DNA from: Inquilinus sp. KBS0705
Lineage (GTDB): Bacteria; Bacteroidota; Bacteroidia; Sphingobacteriales; Sphingobacteriaceae
Direction: 5' to 3'
Length of the DNA: 64,000 nucleotides
NCBI GenBank assembly: GCA_005938025.2
Contig: VCCI02000001.1
Span: forward strand, 1-64,000
In this document: positions 45,028 to 54,282 of the stretch, piece by piece
Numbering within the stretch: position 1 is the stretch's first letter
How the letters are laid out: each line of letters begins with the position of its first letter
Translations under genes and position numbers: made by a program
Notes under the pieces: generated by a model
What the model saw: only the letters and a program-made list of their open reading frames with translations
What the model was told of the DNA's origin: nothing
Databases searched by the model: none

Positions 45028-46315
45028 TTATAATTTTATCAAAAAGAGCACATTGTTGTTCGGTCATGTTTTTTGCAGAATATTTTTTTATAGCCGCAGC
45101 ATTGTAATGTTGGACCGGGGACTTTTTAGCAATTATATTTCTTATAAATTTTTCAATATCTGTTTCGTGTATGTCATTGTAATTATAAATATATTCTGCC
45201 TCATACTCCTTTAAAACATCTATAGCCGGGCTCGCCGGATTAAAAATGGCCAGTAAAGGTTTTTGTGTTAGTAAATAGGGATATATTTTTGATGCCGTGT
45301 ATTTTGGGTCGTCAGAACCGGGGATGAACAAGCCATCGGCCTGTTGCAGGGTTAATAATGTATGATAGTAACTGATGCGATCTGTAATTTCTATAACAGC
45401 ACTTTCAACACCATAATGCTTTGCGAGCGGCAATATAGTGGCTGCACCTTGCCCTGCAGCTGCGTAGCTGGTGCCTATAAAATAAAATTTAAGTTTGCCA
45501 TATATTTCAGGCTGTTTTTTTAAGCCTTGTTTTAAAACCTTAAAAACGGGATGCACAGCCTTATGCATATCTAACCCGCCGCGGCCTACGTAGACTATGT
45601 TAGTATAGCCTGGTTGTAGTAACGTTTTAAAGTTTAATGCGTTGTTTTCGGCGATTTCGATATCCTTATCAAAAGCGCCAAACGTTATTGTTTTAGCCGG
45701 TATGTTTTTTATTCCCGGATAACGATTTTTTAGATCGGTAATGTAATCTTCTGAAACGCTGATGAGGCCATCCACTGCTTTTATTGCTATTGGCTCCAAA
45801 TATTTATTTAAGCGATAGGAGAACCAATATTTTGGCGGTTGTTCGCTTTTGGGTTTGCTTTGGTAATAGTCAGAATGCCATGGATCTTGCGTATCAATAA
45901 CATACGGTACGTTAAATCGCTTTTTCCAATAAGCGCCCAATATGCAAACCGGGAATTGAGTGGTTGAAAAGTAGATAAGATCGTATTTATTAGCAAGCAA
46001 CAAACGGTTAACTTTTTGCCTGTAAAACCATAACGAACGTAAGGCGATACTCCCCAGCCCTAACTTGGCTGTCCACTTTTTATCAAGTGCTTTTACTTTA
46101 TGAATTTTGATGCCTGCAGGTATGCTTTGCAATAGCAAATCGTCTTTTGCAATATCTGCATAAGCTTCATCCACCATTACCACTTCGGCTTGCCAGCCAT
46201 TATCAGCAAAATAGCTAAGGCTCATGCGCACACGTTGCATATCAGCAGCGTTAACAGGGGGGAAGTATGGCGATATGATCAATAGCTTTTTCAAATGCCT
46301 AAAAGTCTGTTCCAC
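45014..46315 (-). CDS. GT4-type glycosyltransferase
   Basis: A 433-residue GT-B protein starting KKLLIISPYFPPVNAADMQRVRMSL, with VYVGRGGLDMHK, then IPGSDDPKYTASKIYPYLLTQKPLLAI near the donor site. The ATG at 46315 overlaps the upstream gene by 25 bp. A TTG at 46294, overlapping that gene's TGA, would give MKKLLIISPYF and fits family style better; both are possible. Sugar unknown. Confidence 0.82.
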   Translation of the reverse strand: MEQTFRHLKKLLIISPYFPPVNAADMQRVRMSLSYFADNGWQAEVVMVDEAYADIAKDDLLLQSIPAGIKIHKVKALDKKWTAKLGLGSIALRSLWFYRQKVNRLLLANKYDLIYFSTTQFPVCILGAYWKKRFNVPYVIDTQDPWHSDYYQSKPKSEQPPKYWFSYRLNKYLEPIAIKAVDGLISVSEDYITDLKNRYPGIKNIPAKTITFGAFDKDIEIAENNALNFKTLLQPGYTNIVYVGRGGLDMHKAVHPVFKVLKQGLKKQPEIYGKLKFYFIGTSYAAAGQGAATILPLAKHYGVESAVIEITDRISYYHTLLTLQQADGLFIPGSDDPKYTASKIYPYLLTQKPLLAIFNPASPAIDVLKEYEAEYIYNYNDIHETDIEKFIRNIIAKKSPVQHYNAAAIKKYSAKNMTEQQCALFDKIIIEKN

Positions 46316-47247
46316 CAGCGGTTGTTCTTTAATTTTTCGCGGGCCTCATCCCAGTTGCAAACATCATCAACGATATCATAGAACCCCTGCTGACTTTTGG
46401 GCAACTGGTTGTTGTTAATGCGCCCGATTAACGCAGGCAAGGCATCGTAAAAATTTGTGGTACGATAGGGGGGATGTAAAGACCAAAGCCCGCTACCTAA
46501 AAAGTCGATACGTTTCAAATGGTACTTGGCCATAAATGCCGATATCAGTATTTCGGGTAATTCAGCGTTAGGGTTACCTTCGGCCACTGCTTTTACCTGG
46601 CTGCGTAAAGTGGGTTTCGTTAACCTTAATTTATGTAAATCAAACTTCGATTTATCTATCATAAACAGCCGTGTACTCATGCCGTTTAATTGGTAAGTAT
46701 AGGGAGCAAGTTTGCTTATTACTGATTGATCTATTAATATATCATCATCATGCGGCGGACCGGGTAAAGGCGAAACGATGAAACAATTTTCATCGTTATT
46801 GTAAAACTCTTTAGCTTCATTTATCCAGTTTTTACTCCCACCACCTAATAGTATATCCGAATCTAAATGAAAGACAAGGTTGTTGGTGGCAGTATATAAA
46901 CCAAAGAAGTATACATAAAATGGCCCTCCTCTAAAGTCTTTTTCAGGAATGTGCTTTCCGCCAAAAAAATAGCGGGCAACTTTGCTCTTTGTTTCATCAG
47001 AATAATCTACTGGCACTATCTTTACATTGTAGTTTGGCTGAATTTCGGCAATTAAGAAATTATCAAAGGCTTTTTTATATTCTTGCCAGCCTGTGGCGAA
47101 ACGCCCTTTTGCAGGCCTGGTATCTACAGTTAAAATAATCTCGTTGACCTGTGCAGCTAATATGCTTAACTGGTGTTTTAGAATATGTCTGGCGTGCAGG
47201 TAGTCCCCTGGTGCAAGGTTTATTTGTAAGGTTACGTTATTTATCAA
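46291..47247 (-). CDS. Putative GT-A glycosyltransferase
   Basis: A 318-residue protein with the metal-binding motif LDSDILLGGG in LVFHLDSDILL and a strand-loop start TLQINLAPGDYLHAR. I do not recognise the CAZy family; the DXD site and locus support nucleotide-sugar transfer. Tail RWWNRLLGI may touch the membrane. It overlaps neighbours by 25 and 11 bp. Confidence 0.7.
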   Translation of the reverse strand: MINNVTLQINLAPGDYLHARHILKHQLSILAAQVNEIILTVDTRPAKGRFATGWQEYKKAFDNFLIAEIQPNYNVKIVPVDYSDETKSKVARYFFGGKHIPEKDFRGGPFYVYFFGLYTATNNLVFHLDSDILLGGGSKNWINEAKEFYNNDENCFIVSPLPGPPHDDDILIDQSVISKLAPYTYQLNGMSTRLFMIDKSKFDLHKLRLTKPTLRSQVKAVAEGNPNAELPEILISAFMAKYHLKRIDFLGSGLWSLHPPYRTTNFYDALPALIGRINNNQLPKSQQGFYDIVDDVCNWDEAREKLKNNRWWNRLLGI

Positions 47248-48445
47248 GCGTTTTTTTTACAAAGGCAAGCAACTTGCCCGATTCATTGTCCCAGTTATAA
47301 GCTTTTGCTGCTTCAATTGTTCGTATCCTGGCTGCTTGTAGTTCAACAGGGTCTTCAAGCCATTTTTCCAGTGCCACTATTTCAGCATCGGTTGGTTTTT
47401 GCGATAACATAAAGCCAGGCTCAAATTGCTCGAAACCCTCTTTTTGGCCGGCTGTTTTGCTGGCTATTACGGGTAAACCGGCCTGTATATATTGGAAGAA
47501 CTTATTTGTAATAGTATAATTACGGCTCATAGGGGTGTCTAATTCGAGCGCAAGGCCGATATCAAAAAGCGCTATTTTATTGGCTAAATCATTTTCGGGC
47601 ACCAATGGATGAAAGTGAAGCTGATGTTGTACCGGCATGATAGAAATTAATTGCCCGCGATAGGCATTGTGAATGTTGCCTAATAAATGTAACTCCAATG
47701 GTTTTTTTAGTTTTGCTGATATGCTGATAAACTGTTCTAAGCCCCTGCCTAGGCCTATGGTTTGTGAGAACCAAAAAAGTTTTAGTGTACCTGTAAAATC
47801 TTTTGTTTTTTGCAATATATCCTGCCTTGAAGGGAACACGTTATAGATAACGTTGGGTGCTTTTGATGAATATGTTTCGCTAAGCTTACCTGCTAATACC
47901 TTTGAAGTAGTGATACAATAACTGCCATCTTTTAATGCAGTATGCTCTGCTTTGCGCAATAGGTTTAATGGCCGCTCTTTACGTGCCTGGAGCAGCAGGT
48001 CTTCTGAATACCAATCCTCAAAATCAAAAGCAACTTTATAGCCATGCGCCATCAATTTTGTGCCAATGTAAGTAGCCAGTTCCTGATGGCATATATACAA
48101 ACTTGCATTTATCGCTTTACAAGCTTTAAAATACTTATATGCGCCATACCCTAATGACAATGATGATTCGATATTTAAATATTTTTTTAGTGATCGGCCG
48201 AGCTTGTAAATAGCTCTATCAGTAAACGAATTTGGACCGTACAGATCAGATACGATATGGATGTTGATATTTGAATACGCAGCTATGAGTGATAGGTCCT
48301 GTTGATAAAGATTAGTAGAGATTGCTATAGTAATAATTGTTACCCGATACCCCTGAGCAGCTAACGCCATAGCTTCTTTTAAAACCCGCGGGTTCCGGCA
48401 TAGATGAGATTGGGTTACAATACATATATGATCTTTAACGCTCAA
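47237..48445 (-). CDS. Family 4 glycosyltransferase
   Basis: A 402-residue GT-B protein opening HICIVTQSHLCRNPRVLKEAMALAAQGY, a PRVLKEA motif common in GT4 genes of surface-glycan loci. The C-terminal donor region reads MSRNYTITNKFFQYIQAGLPVIASKTAGQKEGF, a modified E-x7-E site. It overlaps both neighbours by 11 bp. Specificity unknown. Confidence 0.87.
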   Translation of the reverse strand: MSVKDHICIVTQSHLCRNPRVLKEAMALAAQGYRVTIITIAISTNLYQQDLSLIAAYSNINIHIVSDLYGPNSFTDRAIYKLGRSLKKYLNIESSLSLGYGAYKYFKACKAINASLYICHQELATYIGTKLMAHGYKVAFDFEDWYSEDLLLQARKERPLNLLRKAEHTALKDGSYCITTSKVLAGKLSETYSSKAPNVIYNVFPSRQDILQKTKDFTGTLKLFWFSQTIGLGRGLEQFISISAKLKKPLELHLLGNIHNAYRGQLISIMPVQHQLHFHPLVPENDLANKIALFDIGLALELDTPMSRNYTITNKFFQYIQAGLPVIASKTAGQKEGFEQFEPGFMLSQKPTDAEIVALEKWLEDPVELQAARIRTIEAAKAYNWDNESGKLLAFVKKTLDK

Positions 48446-49439
48446 TTTGCTGGTTATTAAGGCTATTGATCAAGAAAACAAAATGGCTTGATAGTAATTC
48501 AGGAGCCTTTATGGCTTTATAGCACACACGCGGGCTTTTTAACCATACTAATGCATAACGTAGGCGCTCTTTTAAAGTCGATATTTTAAATAATGGACCC
48601 GCTTTGGGATGCGATAAGCCACTATGCAGTAAAGCGGTTTTATATAAAGGATTGCCATTACGTGCGGTTGCCCAAAGTTCGCCAGCCAATGCATCAGCTT
48701 GGTGATGGGTTAAATTTACAAATACCGAAGCGATAAGTAATACCTGGTACATACTCCAAACCAAGCCATCTGATCGGTTTGTATGGATGGTTTGGGCATA
48801 GTTAACCAATGGTGTATTAACTAACAAAATGGGGTGGGGTATAATACGTTCTCTAAAATGTTCGGTAACATCTATAGGTATATCATCTGGTGTTAACCAT
48901 TCTCTGGTAGGTTCTGTCCGCCAGAGCATAGAGCTATTGCAGATTTTGGCCGACCCGCATTTATCTTTTAGTTGATACCTATAAAAGCTGGTACCAGTCG
49001 TTTCCTTCCATATTGTCCTTTCGCTATTAGTCCACGAACCATCGACGCCTTCTATCCATATGTTTTGATTACCCACTGCCATCATTTTTCCTGGATTATT
49101 TTGAAGCGCGCTCAGCATCATTTCCAGGTAAGTAGGCTCGTACCAATTATCATCTTCTAGTATGGTAGCAAAGGGCTCGTGGGTGGGTTTAAGGGCATAA
49201 TTGAAGTTTTGGGTGCCACCCCGTTTTACCGCAGGTGCCGATAATATGATTCTGCTATCATTTATATCGGCCAGTAAATTAGCAACACTCAAATCGTCCG
49301 GGTCATCGTTAATTACTTCGGCTATCCAGGTGGTATGGGTTTGTTGCAATAGCGAATTTAGCGCCCGCTTTAGCAATACCGGCCTTCTGTAGGTTATTAC
49401 ATAAACTTTTATAGTAACAGATGGGGTATCAGTGCTCAA
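48435..49439 (-). CDS. Family 2 glycosyltransferase (first gene after module C)
   Basis: A 334-residue GT-A protein: VKVYVITYRRPVLLKRALNSLLQQT, VINDDPDDL and the metal site LEDDNWYEPTYLEMML. It follows the 261-bp gap with promoter module copy C, so it heads a possible internal transcript toward the exosortase. The neighbouring leftward genes overlap one another throughout. Sugar unknown. Confidence 0.88.
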   Translation of the reverse strand: MSTDTPSVTIKVYVITYRRPVLLKRALNSLLQQTHTTWIAEVINDDPDDLSVANLLADINDSRIILSAPAVKRGGTQNFNYALKPTHEPFATILEDDNWYEPTYLEMMLSALQNNPGKMMAVGNQNIWIEGVDGSWTNSERTIWKETTGTSFYRYQLKDKCGSAKICNSSMLWRTEPTREWLTPDDIPIDVTEHFRERIIPHPILLVNTPLVNYAQTIHTNRSDGLVWSMYQVLLIASVFVNLTHHQADALAGELWATARNGNPLYKTALLHSGLSHPKAGPLFKISTLKERLRYALVWLKSPRVCYKAIKAPELLSSHFVFLINSLNNQQIER

Positions 49440-49510
49440 AACCGGGGTAAGCGTGTTAAAATAATTTTAATTTGGGGGTGATGTTTTGTTTTATAAGGCT
49501 TTTGTAACTA

Positions 49511-49555
49511 AAAAGTGGCTTTGCAGTAAGTATGGGCCTATTCCTTTCCACTTTT
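49511..49555 (-). terminator. Candidate leader hairpin downstream of module C
   Basis: Arms CCACTTTT (49548-49555) and AAAAGTGG (49511-49518), 8 bp, 29-nt loop. Read leftward the stem is followed by a T-tract (CCACTTTTTAG). It lies in the leader between the promoter and the GT2 start, where an attenuator could act; the long loop makes it a weak candidate. Confidence 0.35.
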
Positions 49556-49567
49556 GGCTGTAAATTA

Positions 49568-49657
49568 TTCCATTTTTTTGTTGGTGTAGCACAAGTTTTT
49601 CGTTTTTTTTCGCTACCTCTCACTTACTAATATAAAATTTAATTCCAATTAAACAAG
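49568..49657 (-). promoter_or_regulatory. Conserved promoter/A-rich leader module, copy C
   Basis: Reading leftward: CTTG (49657-49654), N19, TATATTAG (49634-49627), 16 nt, A8-C-G-A5 (49610-49596), 16 nt, A7-TGGAA (49579-49568). Spacing from -7 to the A-tract equals copy B. The frame after ATGG stops after one more codon (TAA), so no peptide is made. It probably drives the 14 genes from the GT2 at 48435 to 36262. Confidence 0.62.
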
Positions 49658-49667
49658 TTTTTTTTAA

Positions 49668-49689
49668 GTCCGCTGCCGTCCGGGCGGAC
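49668..49689. repeat. GC-rich small palindrome
   Basis: GTCCGC (49668-49673) / GCGGAC (49684-49689), loop TGCCGTCCGG, a sharply GC-rich island in A/T-rich surroundings, 12 bp after the GT2 gene at 49701. It resembles a REP-type unit I have seen in Bacteroidota. Confidence 0.5.
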
Positions 49690-49700
49690 AGCCCAGGTGC

Positions 49701-50654
49701 TTAAACCCTGAATTTTGATTTTAAATACTTCACCGTTTTCCAGTTTAAAAACGTTAGCAACAACCCGGTTATGCCTGCCGATGCATAGCTTATATCCGAG
49801 CCGCCAAAGTATTTCACCTTTTCTTCTGCAATTGCTGCTAATGCCTTGTTTTTTGGATATAAATTATAAGCAAGGTCCTGCCAGGTGTTTGCACAGGCTA
49901 ATTTGGCATCTGTATCTGTCCGTTTTTTGAAAAGGTTTTGCGTGCCCTGATCTATTGAACGGAAAGCAGATTGTGCAGCGATATCAGATTTACTATCCGA
50001 TAAACTACCTGCAATCCCCGACCTGTAGTATAATACCGCCTCGCGTTCAAACAATACCTCGCTACAGTTAAGTAGTACACGGGTAAAAAAGTCAAAATCG
50101 TTTATTAAACTCAATGACTCGTCCCATAACCCGGCTTTTTCTATCACCGGTCGTGGTATTAACCATAAGGCGCATTGCATCATCGAGCTGCCCCTGCGCC
50201 ACGAGCGTACCAGCCATTCATCTGCGGGTAAATCTTTCCAAACATCCTCGTGGTTTAGCTTAAAAGTGGATAGGTCGTTGTTATAAAACCTGCCCCAGGC
50301 TGCCGATGTTACAACATCTATTCTGCCGCCAAGCCGGGCCACCTGCTTTTCTATATAAGCCGGCGAAATAATATCGTCGGCATCTACAAATTTTATCAGT
50401 TCTCCTTTACATGCTTTATAGGCAGTGTTGGCGGCGGCGCTCTGACCTTTGTTAGTTTGCGTTAAAATGGTTACACGCGGGTCGGTTAGCTGAGCAAGAA
50501 TGCTTGCCGTATCATCTGTTGAACCATCGTTTACAATGATGAGTTCGATGTGCTCATAGCTTTGCCCCAGCACAGAAGCAACTGCATGTGCAATATATTT
50601 TCCTGCATTATACGCAGGCATGCAAACGGAAACTAAAGGATCACTTTTTTCCAT
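49701..50654 (-). CDS. Family 2 glycosyltransferase
   Basis: A 317-residue GT-A enzyme: PLVSVCMPAYNAGKYIAHAV, IIVNDGSTDDTASIL, then the DxD site in IKFVDADDIISPAYIEK. The C-terminal helix LTFLNWKTVKYLKSK is hydrophobic and may touch the membrane. Overlaps the upstream gene by 22 bp and ends 12 bp before the GC palindrome. Sugar unknown. Confidence 0.9.
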   Translation of the reverse strand: MEKSDPLVSVCMPAYNAGKYIAHAVASVLGQSYEHIELIIVNDGSTDDTASILAQLTDPRVTILTQTNKGQSAAANTAYKACKGELIKFVDADDIISPAYIEKQVARLGGRIDVVTSAAWGRFYNNDLSTFKLNHEDVWKDLPADEWLVRSWRRGSSMMQCALWLIPRPVIEKAGLWDESLSLINDFDFFTRVLLNCSEVLFEREAVLYYRSGIAGSLSDSKSDIAAQSAFRSIDQGTQNLFKKRTDTDAKLACANTWQDLAYNLYPKNKALAAIAEEKVKYFGGSDISYASAGITGLLLTFLNWKTVKYLKSKFRV

Positions 50655-51568
50655 TCGTCCGAAAAATAGGGGAGTTTAGCTTTAAAGATGTAATGTCTTA
50701 AAGTTGCATCGTCCTGTTGGTTAATACTATTATCGTAATATATTTTATAATCATTTTTATTTAAGGCAATACCGTTTTGCGTAGCCAGTATATAGCTCAT
50801 CAGGGTTTGCTCCATAGGCCCAGGCCCCTTGTCAAAATAGGTATCTAATAATTGTGTTGTGCGGTATTCAAGGTCGTCGTAATCTATGGTATTACCATTG
50901 TAAGCTATTATGCCACCATTTACACTTTGAATAACCGGGATATTAAGATTTTTTAATAGACTGTCAGGTTCATCCGAGAAAAAAGACTGCCCGGCGTACT
51001 CTTCCATATAGAAGGCTTTTTTTTGTTTTGAAAGCTCTACCAAGTCGGTTGGATATTTCAAAAACAGCATATCGCTATCTAAATGTATACCCCATTGTGG
51101 TTTACAATGTATGTCTATCATTCGCTTATAAAATGGGCTCCAGTTACGCAAAAAATTAAGTTTGGGATATTTGTTTGCAGGGATAATAGCGTTCAAACTT
51201 TCAATTATCTCTTCTTCGGCGACGAATACGATTTGCGGGCAGTAATTTTTTAATGCTTCATAATGTTCAGCTTGAAGCGAGCCATCTGAGTAAATATTAA
51301 TGGCCAGATCAGTACCGTACTGGTTGATTAGCGACTGTATACCAAATATGGTTTGATACCAATATTGCTGCCCTGTTAAATAATTAATGGTTAAGCAATC
51401 AACAGATGGTTTAAGTGTTATAGCAGGCAACTGAATAGCCGCTTTCTTCATTGCTGTTACGCCAAGCTCGTAATCCAACCAGCCTTTTAGGCCATAATGA
51501 TGGAATTTATAACGGATACCCGCAGTAGGTTCAAAAATGTATTTATATACCAGTTTACCAATGGACAT
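50633..51568 (-). CDS. GT8-like glycosyltransferase (paralogue 1)
   Basis: A 311-residue protein with a GT-A arrangement: LTINYLTGQQYWYQTIFGIQSL, IYSDGSL and the metal motif GIHLDSDMLFLKYPTDL. The pattern LTGxxYxYQTxFxIQSL...LDSDMLFxxYPTD is shared with the gene at 52544-53452, so they are paralogues flanking the GT10 gene. It resembles GT8 more than any other family; not certain. Confidence 0.75.
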   Translation of the reverse strand: MSIGKLVYKYIFEPTAGIRYKFHHYGLKGWLDYELGVTAMKKAAIQLPAITLKPSVDCLTINYLTGQQYWYQTIFGIQSLINQYGTDLAINIYSDGSLQAEHYEALKNYCPQIVFVAEEEIIESLNAIIPANKYPKLNFLRNWSPFYKRMIDIHCKPQWGIHLDSDMLFLKYPTDLVELSKQKKAFYMEEYAGQSFFSDEPDSLLKNLNIPVIQSVNGGIIAYNGNTIDYDDLEYRTTQLLDTYFDKGPGPMEQTLMSYILATQNGIALNKNDYKIYYDNSINQQDDATLRHYIFKAKLPYFSDEWKKVIL

Positions 51569-51569
51569 G

Positions 51570-52538
51570 TTAGCTGTGGCTTAGTTTTTTAAGTACCCGT
51601 TTAGGTATTGTTTTTAGAATGGCAAACTGCGTGTTTAAGTTTCGGGCCGTATTTTTCACCAAGAAATAGGCCGGTCTAATTTTTTGATGAAGTTTAATTT
51701 TTCCGTTGAAGTGATAGGCTACAATTTCGTTGAGCCGGGCTGCTATGTTTTCTTTTTTTACATCATCATTTAAAACGTTGTTTGTAAAAACAGGCTGAGT
51801 AAGGTATTGCTTGTATAACTCATCGTTATTATCAACTTCTATTATACGTTTAATAACATCTTCGAACGACGCGTATTCGTGGCAGTTGATAAATGCTTTG
51901 GTATTAAAGTCTTTTTCAACTAAAGGGTTGCCCCAATAAATAGGTACGCAGCTATTAATAAGCGGTTCATAAATCTTTTCGGTAGTATAACCCGGATAGG
52001 AGGTGTTTTCAAAGGCGATAACAAACTTGTAATCTTTTATAAAAGCCCATTTGTCGTCTACAAAATAGCCGATGTTATTAAACGCTCTGCCGCCGGAGTC
52101 TACTTGTTTGTATTTTGACAATTCCTGAAAAAAAGAATTTCTGATTTCGCTACCGGCATTAGAAACTAAAAAGCAACAAAATTTTGTTTTGCTTTTTAAT
52201 ATAGCTTCGGCATCTACAGGGCGGTTTATCAGCGTGGTTACATCATGGTATAATGCATACAAGGGTAGGCGGTAGTTTCGTTTGGTAACAGGGTAATCAA
52301 AACTAAATGCAAAGTCGCAAAGCATAAAGTCGGGCCTTACATTTTCGCCGGTAAAAAATACTTTGGTGCAGTTGTATTTAATATGGCCGGTATCAAATGC
52401 GTCGTAAAAATAAATGTCGGGTTGTTCAGATATGGTAACCTCATATTTTTCAGCTAACAGATTATAAAAAAAGTTATCTGTTTTATTAAAGCCGGGCCAA
52501 AAAGCTGAGAAGTTAATTTTTAGTGCTGTTTTACTCAA
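51570..52538 (-). CDS. GT10 alpha-1,3-fucosyltransferase-like
   Basis: A 322-residue GT-B protein with GT10 hallmarks: VFFTGENVRPDFMLCDFAFSFD, LVSNAGSEIRNSF, then the fucosyltransferase motif FVIAFENTSYPGYTTEKIYEPLINSCVPIYWGNP. It would transfer fucose from GDP-fucose to GlcNAc or another sugar. It sits between two GT8-like paralogues with 1- and 5-nt gaps. Suggests a fucosylated glycan. Confidence 0.9.
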   Translation of the reverse strand: MSKTALKINFSAFWPGFNKTDNFFYNLLAEKYEVTISEQPDIYFYDAFDTGHIKYNCTKVFFTGENVRPDFMLCDFAFSFDYPVTKRNYRLPLYALYHDVTTLINRPVDAEAILKSKTKFCCFLVSNAGSEIRNSFFQELSKYKQVDSGGRAFNNIGYFVDDKWAFIKDYKFVIAFENTSYPGYTTEKIYEPLINSCVPIYWGNPLVEKDFNTKAFINCHEYASFEDVIKRIIEVDNNDELYKQYLTQPVFTNNVLNDDVKKENIAARLNEIVAYHFNGKIKLHQKIRPAYFLVKNTARNLNTQFAILKTIPKRVLKKLSHS

Positions 52539-52543
52539 GATTC

Positions 52544-53452
52544 TTAAATGAATTTTTTCCAGGCCGATTTGTAATAATACTCTTTTGACAAGTCGACATA
52601 ATGGTGTAAAACGCCTTTTGCATTATCGGTTGGGTTAACAATATAGTTATCTGTATCTAAAGCAATAGTTGGTTTGTGGCCAATTAGCATAGCTGTTAAA
52701 GCCTGCTCTAAATAATAACTTGTACCCTCAGCTGTTTCCAGCTCTTTTACCCAGTGCTCCACATTGTGCCAATTGATATGCTTACTGTTTAAACCGACAG
52801 CGCCCACATTTATTAAGGGCTTAATTGTAGAAGCGGATAGCTTTTCCATTAAATTTGCAGTATAGCCATAGCTTTCTACACAGTCTATCATGTGGATAGG
52901 CTTGTCCGGGTGTTTTAGCCAGTTTAATATATCTGTAGGGTAGGCCCAAAACAGCATGTCCGAATCTAATACCAGTTTCCAGTCATCGCCGGGCAGGGTG
53001 TGTATATCGGTTAGTTTTTTTATGTGCGGATATACCGCTCTTTTATGATGTAAATATGGAAAGCTATCTACCGGTAATGTTTCTTGTAGGTTTTTATCTA
53101 TCGTTTCTTTATCAATAATTACGGCTCCGGGTAGTTGTCGCTTAATTCTTTCCATCAATACCTCATCAAAGCTGCCATCATCAACCAAAATGAACTTGAA
53201 TTTTTCTGTGCTGCTTTTTACCAGCGATTGTATACAGAATAGCGTTTGGTACAAGTAGTTTTTGCCAGTTAAAAAGTAAATGCTAAAACCATCGGCATGC
53301 GATTGAACTGGGGGGAGGCTGGCTGATGCCTTTTGCATAGCCAGGCTTGCCACCATCATGCTGCGATAATTAAAATAGCCGCCAAAACGCTTGAATTTTT
53401 TCAACTCAGCTTTTGGGGTGCGGTATAAAAAATTGATCAGTTGCTGTATCAA
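52544..53452 (-). CDS. GT8-like glycosyltransferase (paralogue 2)
   Basis: A 302-residue protein similar in layout to the one at 50633: YFLTGKNYLYQTLFCIQSL, LVDDGSF, VLDSDMLFWAYPTDIL, INVGAVGLN. N-terminal segments also resemble each other (RSMMVASLAMQKASASLPPV vs TAMKKAAIQLPAI). Metal-dependent sugar transfer is likely. 4-bp overlap with the following fucosyltransferase-like gene. Confidence 0.75.
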   Translation of the reverse strand: MIQQLINFLYRTPKAELKKFKRFGGYFNYRSMMVASLAMQKASASLPPVQSHADGFSIYFLTGKNYLYQTLFCIQSLVKSSTEKFKFILVDDGSFDEVLMERIKRQLPGAVIIDKETIDKNLQETLPVDSFPYLHHKRAVYPHIKKLTDIHTLPGDDWKLVLDSDMLFWAYPTDILNWLKHPDKPIHMIDCVESYGYTANLMEKLSASTIKPLINVGAVGLNSKHINWHNVEHWVKELETAEGTSYYLEQALTAMLIGHKPTIALDTDNYIVNPTDNAKGVLHHYVDLSKEYYYKSAWKKFI

Positions 53453-54282
53453 CTAAGCTGTTTTATAGTTTGCAATGGGGTATTGTAAAGCTTTGCGGCA
53501 ACCTCTGAGAAGGAACTCCAGTACGAACCCAGTATTTTACTTGTTTTAGCTAAGCAATACATATCTATCAATGCATCCTGTATACCTTTAACCGAATTGC
53601 GGTCAATCACCTCTTTATGATGTATCAGTACCTTATCGCCAAATTCCGCTTTCATGGTATCCTGCACAGCTATATCGTCGGTACAAAGGAAAAATTTAGT
53701 CGCATTTTGCTGCTCCAGCTCTTTGTGCATTTGGGCTATAAATAAGCTGATAGGGCTGTTTTGTATAGCCTGTTTGTTATCTGTACGCCTGATATGTACG
53801 CCAATGGTGTATGGGTTAAAGGCATCGGTTATATCATTTATCTTTTTGCTAAGCGCGCTTGTTGGTTTAAAATGTTTGTAAGCCATATCAGCGACACCAA
53901 ATTCTTGACAGGTTTGTATATAAACGTTTTTGTTTTGCCTGACAACTTCATGGATATCCAATTTGCCGGGTAATACCAAATTAAGGATGTCACTATCGTT
54001 TAGGGTATAGTTAATGCCGGTTATTTTATTAACCAGCTTAGTTTTTAACTTTTGCAGACCGCTCATGTGGTTTAATGACCTGGTATGATAATCCAATTTG
54101 TTTTTTGGCCTGATGTTAAAAATACCCTCATCCTCAAATAATAGGTGATAGGGGCAGTTTAGCTCGGCATTCTCATTCCAAACTATGGTAAGCTGCGTTT
54201 TTAAAACTTGTTTAAGCGCAATGCACGATGCTATAACCCGCATGCGATTGGCCAGACCGCCAAAAGGTTCGGCTGTTATCAT
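53449..54282 (-). CDS. Fucosyltransferase-like protein (NodZ/O-FucT fold)
   Basis: A 277-residue protein opening ITAEPFGGLANRMRVIASCIA, the GGLxNR motif of the GT11/GT23/GT65 fucosyltransferase superfamily, with VHIRRTDN (HxRRxD, GDP-fucose binding) and a C-terminal ILGSYWSSFSEVA. It most likely also uses GDP-fucose, pairing with the GT10 gene three kb to the left. Sugar linkage cannot be read. Confidence 0.8.
   Translation of the reverse strand: MITAEPFGGLANRMRVIASCIALKQVLKTQLTIVWNENAELNCPYHLLFEDEGIFNIRPKNKLDYHTRSLNHMSGLQKLKTKLVNKITGINYTLNDSDILNLVLPGKLDIHEVVRQNKNVYIQTCQEFGVADMAYKHFKPTSALSKKINDITDAFNPYTIGVHIRRTDNKQAIQNSPISLFIAQMHKELEQQNATKFFLCTDDIAVQDTMKAEFGDKVLIHHKEVIDRNSVKGIQDALIDMYCLAKTSKILGSYWSSFSEVAAKLYNTPLQTIKQLS

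Larger units (their letters stand above)
49440..49700. other. The only sizeable gap inside the polysaccharide locus
   Basis: Holds module copy C (listed separately), an AAAAGTGG (49511-49518) / CCACTTTT (49548-49555) hairpin followed leftward by T, and a GC-rich 6-bp palindrome at 49668-49689. All the other junctions in this locus are under 30 bp or overlap. No gene is visible. Confidence 0.7.

Noticed and set aside
49568..49657. Invertible promoter (phase variation) in the polysaccharide locus
   Set aside because: Bacteroides capsule promoters flip between inverted repeats with a nearby recombinase. Here module C has no flanking inverted repeats pairing across it and no recombinase gene is near.
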